DNA from: Reyranella aquatilis | Lineage (GTDB): Bacteria > Pseudomonadota > Alphaproteobacteria > Reyranellales > Reyranellaceae | NCBI RefSeq assembly: GCF_020880995.1 | Contig: NZ_JAJISD010000001.1 | Location: 434,001 to 498,000, forward strand | Direction of reading: 5' to 3' | Length of the DNA stretch: 64,000 nt | Shown here: piece by piece, positions 57,356-64,000 of the stretch | Position numbering within the stretch: the stretch's first letter is position 1 | How the letters are laid out: each line of letters starts with the position of its first letter | Position numbers and translations under genes: made by a program | Notes under the pieces: model-generated | The model's input: the letters and a program-made list of their open reading frames with translations, nothing else | What the model was told of the DNA's origin: nothing | The model's database searches: none

Positions 57356-58663
57356 TCAGTCGCGGTAGATCGGGAAGCGCGCGCAAAGCGCGTGCACCTT
57401 GGCCCGGACCTGGGCCTCGACCTGGGCGTCGCCGTCCGGGCCATTCTTGGCAATGCCGTCGAGCACGTCGGCAATCAGGTGTCCGATCTGCTGGAACTCC
57501 GCGACCCCGAAGCCGCGCGAGGTGCCCGCCGGCGTCCCGAGCCGCACGCCCGACGTGATCGTGTACTTCTCCGGATCGCCCGGAATGCTGTTCTTGTTGG
57601 TGGTGATGCCGGCGCGGTCGAGCACCTTCTCTGCCGAGACGCCGGTCGCCTTCTTGGGGCGCAGGTCGACCAGCATGACATGGCTGTCGGTACCGCCGGA
57701 GACAATCTTCAGCCCACGCTCGGTCAGCGTCGCGGCGAGCGCCCGCGCATTGTCGACCACCTGCTGGGCGTAGACCTTGAAGTCGGGCTTCAGCGCCTCG
57801 CCGAACGCCACCGCCTTGGCGGCGATGATGTGCATCAGCGGCCCGCCCTGAAGGCCCGGGAACACCGCCGAGTTGATCTTCTTGCCCAGTTCGGCGTCGT
57901 TCGACAGGATCATGCCGCCGCGCGGGCCGCGCAGCGTCTTGTGCGTCGTCGTCGTCACGACATGGGCATGCGGCAGCGGGCTGGGGTAGACACCGGCCGC
58001 GACCAGGCCGGCGTAGTGTGCCATGTCGACCATGAAGTAGGCGCCGATCTCGTCCGCGACCTTGCGGAAGCGCGCCCAGTCGATGTGGCGCGAATAGGCC
58101 GAGGCGCCGGCGATGATCAGCTTCGGCTTCTCGCGGCGAGCGATTTCCTCCATTTGCTCGTAGTCGATCAGGTGCGTGTCGGGCCGGACGCCGTACGACG
58201 CGACCTTGAACCATTTGCCCGACTGGTTGGCCGGGGACCCGTGCGTAAGGTGGCCACCTTCGGAAAGCGACATGCCGAGGAACGTGTCACCCGGCTGCAG
58301 CAGCGCCAGGAACACGGCCTGGTTGGCCTGCGCGCCGGAGTGCGGCTGGACGTTGGCGAAGGCGCAGTTGAAAAGCTTCTTCGCGCGCTCGATCGCCAGG
58401 TCCTCCGCCTTGTCGACCTCCTCGCAGCCGCCATAGTAGCGGCGACGCGGATAGCCTTCGGCGTACTTGTTGGTGAGCACCGATCCGGCCGCCTCAAGCA
58501 CGGCGCGCGAGACGATGTTCTCCGAGGCGATCAGCTCGATCTGCTCCTGCTGGCGATGCAGTTCGCCCTTGAGGACGGCGTCGATCGCCGGATCGACTTC
58601 GGCGACACCCGTTGTGAACATCGGCAACGACGCATTGCTCATCTTGGCGGCAACCTGACTCAT
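57356..58663 (-). CDS. glyA: Serine hydroxymethyltransferase
   Basis: The 435-residue PLP enzyme interconverts serine and glycine using folate. The active-site lysine lies in [15 protein letters not shown], and [16 protein letters not shown] and [15 protein letters not shown] are typical. The frame begins at a TTG at 58672, but the ATG at 58663 has AAAGGG at a normal distance. It lies five bases after rpiB. Confidence 0.97.
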   Translation of the reverse strand: MSQVAAKMSNASLPMFTTGVAEVDPAIDAVLKGELHRQQEQIELIASENIVSRAVLEAAGSVLTNKYAEGYPRRRYYGGCEEVDKAEDLAIERAKKLFNCAFANVQPHSGAQANQAVFLALLQPGDTFLGMSLSEGGHLTHGSPANQSGKWFKVASYGVRPDTHLIDYEQMEEIARREKPKLIIAGASAYSRHIDWARFRKVADEIGAYFMVDMAHYAGLVAAGVYPSPLPHAHVVTTTTHKTLRGPRGGMILSNDAELGKKINSAVFPGLQGGPLMHIIAAKAVAFGEALKPDFKVYAQQVVDNARALAATLTERGLKIVSGGTDSHVMLVDLRPKKATGVSAEKVLDRAGITTNKNSIPGDPEKYTITSGVRLGTPAGTSRGFGVAEFQQIGHLIADVLDGIAKNGPDGDAQVEAQVRAKVHALCARFPIYRD

Positions 58664-58668
58664 CTCGT

Positions 58669-59109
58669 TCAACCCTTTGAAAGCTTCTCAACGCGGACGG
58701 CGTGGCGGCCGCCGGCCCAACCGGTATCGAGGAAGACCTTGAGCGCCTCGCGGGCGACTTCGACGCCGATCAGGCGCTGGCCGAAGGCGATGACGTTGGC
58801 ATCGTTGTGCTCGCGCGACAGCCGCGCGGATGTGACATCATGCGCGAGGACTGCGCGAACCCTGGGGTTGCGATTGGCCGCGATGGAGATGCCGATGCCG
58901 CTGCCGCAGACCAGCACACCCCGCTCCGCCCTGCCCGAGGCAATGGCCTCGCCCACGGCCTTCCCGAAATCCGGATAATCGACGGATTCGGTCGAATTCG
59001 TGCCAAGATCCAGCACGTCGTAACCTGCTTCCTGCAGGTCGCGCTTCAGGATTTCCTTAAGGTCGAAGCCGGCATGATCCGACGCGACCGCGATGGCGCC
59101 CCCCGGCAT
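58669..59109 (-). CDS. rpiB: Ribose-5-phosphate isomerase B
   Basis: The 146-residue enzyme interconverts ribose 5-phosphate and ribulose 5-phosphate, the latter being the substrate of RibB nearby. It shows [13 protein letters not shown] and the catalytic-cysteine motif [16 protein letters not shown]. It heads the rpiB-glyA-nrdR-rib cluster. The ATG at 59109 has only a distant GAGGGG. Confidence 0.94.
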   Translation of the reverse strand: MPGGAIAVASDHAGFDLKEILKRDLQEAGYDVLDLGTNSTESVDYPDFGKAVGEAIASGRAERGVLVCGSGIGISIAANRNPRVRAVLAHDVTSARLSREHNDANVIAFGQRLIGVEVAREALKVFLDTGWAGGRHAVRVEKLSKG

Positions 59110-59140
59110 ATCGACGATCGATCCCCTCTATCTATTGAGC

Positions 59141-59161
59141 CCCCCGATACCATATCGGGGG
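59141..59161 (-). promoter_or_regulatory. Hairpin upstream of rpiB
   Basis: A perfect 9-bp stem (CCCCCGATA and complement) closes a 3-base loop, 31 bases before the rpiB start codon. It is not followed by T residues on the minus strand, so it is more likely a leader hairpin or an operator than a terminator. No known riboswitch consensus is seen. Confidence 0.4.
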
Positions 59162-59222
59162 CTGCGGTGTCACGGTCCCCCAAAATCGTGGAAACCGACC
59201 CACAAGACATTGATCTGGAACG

Positions 59223-59248
59223 AAAAAGGCCCGGCGGGTGCCGGGCCT
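59223..59248 (-). terminator. Intrinsic terminator of second Liv operon
   Basis: A perfect 9-bp stem (AGGCCCGGC and complement) with a 4-base loop is followed on the minus strand by a run of T residues (59227-59223). It lies 24 bases past the livK stop. Confidence 0.93.
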
Positions 59249-59271
59249 GTCTCGCGCAGGGCTGATTTGCC

Positions 59272-60384
59272 CTACTTCTTGATCGGCGAGGACTTGCCGT
59301 CCTTCCAGACGTAGATGTCGTAGACCGCGTCCTTGATGTCGCCCTTGGCGTCGAACTCGAGGACACCGACGGCGGAGTCATACTTGCCCGAGCGCAGCGC
59401 AGCGGCGACCTTGGCGGCCTCGGTCGACTTCGCCTTGTTGGCGGCATCGGCCCAAGCCTTCACGGCGGCGTAGCTGAACAGCGTGTAGCCTTCGGGATTG
59501 TACTTGGCGTCGCGGAACTTCTTCACGAGGGCGGCATTCTTGGGGTCGTCCTCGGCCTTGGGCGGGAACGACATCATGACGCCGTTGGTGGCCGCGCCGC
59601 CCAGTTGGGCGAACTCGGCGGTCTCCAGCGCATCGAAGCCCATCATGTTCGCCGCCAGGCCCTGCTCACGCGCCTGCTTGATGATCAGCGCGCCCGCGGT
59701 GTGGTAGCCGCCCAGCACGATGATATCGATCTTCGCCTGCTTCATCTTGTTGATCAGCGCGGCGAAGTCCTTGTCGGTATCGTTGTAGGCCTCGTACATC
59801 GTCTCGCGAAGGCCGCCCTTGTTCAGGGCCTTCTTGGTCTCGTCGGCCACGCCCTTGCCGTAGGGCGACTTGTCGTGAAGGATCGCGACCTTCGCATTCT
59901 TGTTGTTCTTCAGGATGTAGTTGCCGACGGTCGTGCCCTGCACGTCGTCGCGGCCGCAGGTCCGGAACACGGTGGTGTTGCCCTTGGCCGCCGCGTCATC
60001 CGTCAGCTTCGGGTTGGTCGAGGCCGGCGTGATCTGCAGGATCTTGCCTTCCTTGTAGATGTCCGAAGCCGGGATCGACGAGCCCGAGCAGAAGTGCCCG
60101 GCCACGAACACGACCTTGTCCGACACCATCTTGTTGGCGACCGCGGTCGCCTGCTTCGGATCGCAGGCATCGTCACCGATCACCAGTTCCAGCTTCTGCC
60201 CGTTCACGCCGCCGGCGGCGTTGATGTCCGCGACCGCCATTTCGGCGCCGCGCTTCAGCTGCTCGCCGAAAGCCGCATTCGCGCCGGTCATCGGACCGGC
60301 CGAACCGATCTTGATCTGGGCGAACGCGGGTGTCGCCATGAGCGCAACGGCTGCGACGGCCAGCGTGCCGTACATCTTCTTCAT
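59272..60384 (-). CDS. livK: Branched-chain amino acid ABC transporter binding protein (cluster 2)
   Basis: The 370-residue protein has a Sec signal ending near AFAQIK. The mature type I periplasmic fold begins IKIGSAGPMTGANAAFGEQ and contains GHFCSGSSIPASDIY, as in LivJ/LivK. It binds branched-chain amino acids or relatives. It is the last gene of its operon, with AAGGGAG before the start and a strong terminator after. Confidence 0.94.
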   Translation of the reverse strand: MKKMYGTLAVAAVALMATPAFAQIKIGSAGPMTGANAAFGEQLKRGAEMAVADINAAGGVNGQKLELVIGDDACDPKQATAVANKMVSDKVVFVAGHFCSGSSIPASDIYKEGKILQITPASTNPKLTDDAAAKGNTTVFRTCGRDDVQGTTVGNYILKNNKNAKVAILHDKSPYGKGVADETKKALNKGGLRETMYEAYNDTDKDFAALINKMKQAKIDIIVLGGYHTAGALIIKQAREQGLAANMMGFDALETAEFAQLGGAATNGVMMSFPPKAEDDPKNAALVKKFRDAKYNPEGYTLFSYAAVKAWADAANKAKSTEAAKVAAALRSGKYDSAVGVLEFDAKGDIKDAVYDIYVWKDGKSSPIKK

Positions 60385-60411
60385 CCGGGTCTCCCTTGTT
60401 CGTTGAGCCTC

Positions 60412-60428
60412 CTCCGCGACAGGCGGAG
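60412..60428 (-). promoter_or_regulatory. Short hairpin between DUF6867-like gene and livK
   Basis: A 6-bp GC stem (CTCCGC and complement) with a 5-base loop lies in the 56-base gap upstream of livK. Such hairpins can stabilise or process polycistronic mRNA so that the binding protein is made in excess. The role is inferred. Confidence 0.3.
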
Positions 60429-60440
60429 CATGCGGTTAGA

Positions 60441-60799
60441 TTAGGGCCCCTCGTCCCAGCCCAGCAAGCCTTTGCGCCGGTAAAGCCAGGGATATTGACG
60501 CACCATCTGGCGCGCCCGCGTGAGCCGAAAGGCAAACGCCGCGATTGCCAATTGCACTGCCCAGCCCAGTACAAATCCGGCCAGAGACCAGAGTTCGCCG
60601 TTGGCCAGTGCGTAGTCGAGGAAGCGCAGCGTTGCCGAAAGCAGCATCGTGTAGAACACGATCTGCGGCCAGGGGCGCCAGGTGAGTGCCACCGCATGCC
60701 CGGCGGCGAACGAGGCGGGGCCGATCAGGACGAGGTTGAACAGCAACACGTTGAACAACGTGTCGCCGAACCAGTCGAACATGAAGGTGTCGAGCGGGC

Positions 60800-60803
<4 letters not shown>
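60441..60803 (-). CDS. Small membrane protein, DUF6867-like
   Basis: The 120-residue protein has three to four transmembrane segments and a basic C-terminus (RLTRARQMVRQYPWLYRRKG). It resembles the DUF6867-type proteins that alphaproteobacteria carry beside Liv operons, judged from memory of the family. Its start overlaps the livF stop (ATGA), so it is co-translated. A role as accessory subunit or regulator of the importer is plausible but unproved. Confidence 0.8.
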
Positions 60804-61520
<717 letters not shown>

Positions 61521-61528
<8 letters not shown>

Positions 61529-62326
61529 CGAGCGCCTTCTCGTCTGTGCCGAGATAGGCCCGGATCACCGCCGGGTCGTTCCGCACGGCCGCGGGCGCGC
61601 CCTCGGCGATCTTGCGTCCGTAGTCGAGCACGACGATGTGGTCGGAGATCTGCATCACGACGCTCATGTCGTGCTCGATCAGCAGCACCCCGATCCCGTC
61701 GCGGTCGCGGATCGAGACCAGCAGCTCGTTGAGCTCGGCCGATTCGCGCGGATTGAGGCCGGCGGCCGGCTCGTCGAGACAAAGGAGCACCGGCTCGGTG
61801 CACATCGCGCGGGCGATCTCGAGCCGCCGCTGGGCGCCGTAAGGCAATTCGCCGGCCGGCCGGTCTGCATCGGCCACCAGGCCGATGCGCTCCAGCCACA
61901 GGCGGGAGAGTTCGATCGCGGCTTCCTCGGCACGGCGGAAGCTCGCGACACCGAGCAGACCCAGCAGGCTCCAGCCAGAGGCGCGCATCAGCTTGTTGTG
62001 TTGCGCCACCATCAGATTCTCCAGCACCGTCATGCCAGGGAACAGACGGATGTTCTGGAAGGTACGGGCCACCCTCGCCTTCTGGCCGATCTCGTGGCCG
62101 CGCATGCGTTCGAGGAGGAATTCCCCGGGCCCGCCGCGCAGGGTCAACCGTCCGACCGTCGGCTTGTAGAAGCCGGTGATGCAGTTGAAGACCGTCGTCT
62201 TGCCGGCGCCGTTCGGGCCGATGATGGCAGTGATGGATCTCGGATGGGCAGTGAAGGACACGTCGTCGATCGCGACCAGGCCGCCGAAGCGCATGGTGAG
62301 GTGTTCGACCTCGATGAGCGGAGCCA

Positions 62327-62330
<4 letters not shown>
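61521..62330 (-). CDS. livG: Branched-chain amino acid ABC transporter ATPase LivG (cluster 2)
   Basis: The 269-residue ATPase has Walker [17 protein letters not shown], a LivG-type signature region ([15 protein letters not shown]), Walker [16 protein letters not shown] and H-loop EHDMSVV. The ATG at 62330 overlaps the livM stop (ATGA), with GGGAGG upstream. Confidence 0.95.
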
Positions 62331-63748
<1,418 letters not shown>

Positions 63749-63752
63749 GCGC

Positions 63753-64000
63753 TCAGACCTTCTCGATCTCCGGCTTTCCGAGCAGGCCGCTCGGCCGGAA
63801 GATCAGCACCAGCACGAGGATCGCGAAGGCCGCGACGTCCTTGTATTCGCTGGAGAAGTAGCCAGCCCAGAAGACCTCGATCAGGCCGATCAGCAACCCG
63901 CCGAGCATCGCGCCCGGCAGCGAGCCGATGCCGCCCAGCACCGCCGCGGTGAAGGCCTTGATGCCCGCCAGGAAGCCGATGAAGAAATCGATCACGCCGT
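63753..64000 (-). CDS. livH: Branched-chain amino acid ABC transporter permease LivH, N-terminus cut by window edge
   Basis: The visible last 82 residues include [20 protein letters not shown] and the C-terminal [12 protein letters not shown], typical of LivH. The gene continues beyond the right edge. It precedes livM by four bases and is the first visible gene of the second Liv operon. Confidence 0.93.
   Translation of the reverse strand, partial: GVIDFFIGFLAGIKAFTAAVLGGIGSLPGAMLGGLLIGLIEVFWAGYFSSEYKDVAAFAILVLVLIFRPSGLLGKPEIEKV

Overview
The window is a GC-rich, gene-dense bacterial chromosome segment with short intergenic gaps and many four-base stop/start overlaps. The conserved block bamE / cytochrome bc1 chaperone / yceD / rpmF / plsX / fabH / ihfA / merR, a degenerate-RibA type RibB, and the abundance of Liv-type ABC, Bug/TctC, LLM-flavin and Rieske genes all point to an alphaproteobacterium. 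A soil or water heterotroph of the Rhodospirillales/Reyranella/Hyphomicrobiales type is likely, but the genus cannot be fixed by eye. No rRNA, CRISPR array, insertion sequence, prophage or integrase was found; one tRNA-Pro(GGG) is present.

Layout. 1-9.3 kb: a lipoprotein cut by the left edge, PHA synthase phaC, a large cysteine-free RTX/DUF4114 protein, gamma-carbonic anhydrase, rplM-rpsI with a recognisable promoter and terminator, a hotdog thioesterase, an ECHDC3-like crotonase and a SnoaL-type protein. 9.4-20.3 kb: a Bug solute receptor, a class II aldolase divergent from a five-gene operon (NtaA/SnaA-type flavin monooxygenase plus a PotDABC-like ABC importer), a periplasmic peroxiredoxin, an OYE-family reductase, a CoA-binding protein, a decayed GST gene and a second LLM oxidoreductase. 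20.5-28.9 kb: a DegP-type protease divergent from a two-component system, then a complete Liv ABC operon. 29-39.3 kb: a DMT permease, a lactonase, tctA-tctB, and a co-directional group of metY, two tandem Rieske oxygenase paralogues and a GST, ending against an MFS gene.

39.4-44.1 kb: tRNA-Pro, a secreted double-nitrilase-fold protein with a dead second domain, a Tet-type MFS pump, an atypical small gene, merR and ihfA. 44.2-48.4 kb: fabH, plsX, rpmF, yceD and a bc1 chaperone, with bamE divergent. 48.5-59.1 kb: proton pyrophosphatase hppA, an MFS gene, and a long minus-strand cluster read rpiB-glyA-nrdR-ribD-ribE-ribBX-ribH-nusB-thiL. 59.2-64 kb: a second Liv operon (livH, cut by the right edge, then livM-livG-livF-DUF6867-like-livK) ending at a strong terminator.

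The core blocks are ordinary. The parts most worth a second look are the monooxygenase-importer operon (11.2-16.7 kb), the metY/tandem-Rieske/GST group (33.4-38.0 kb), the half-dead double nitrilase (39.6-41.5 kb), the crotonase without its usual glutamate, the RibBX protein and the cysteine-free secreted protein. Functions come from motifs read by eye; no database search was possible.
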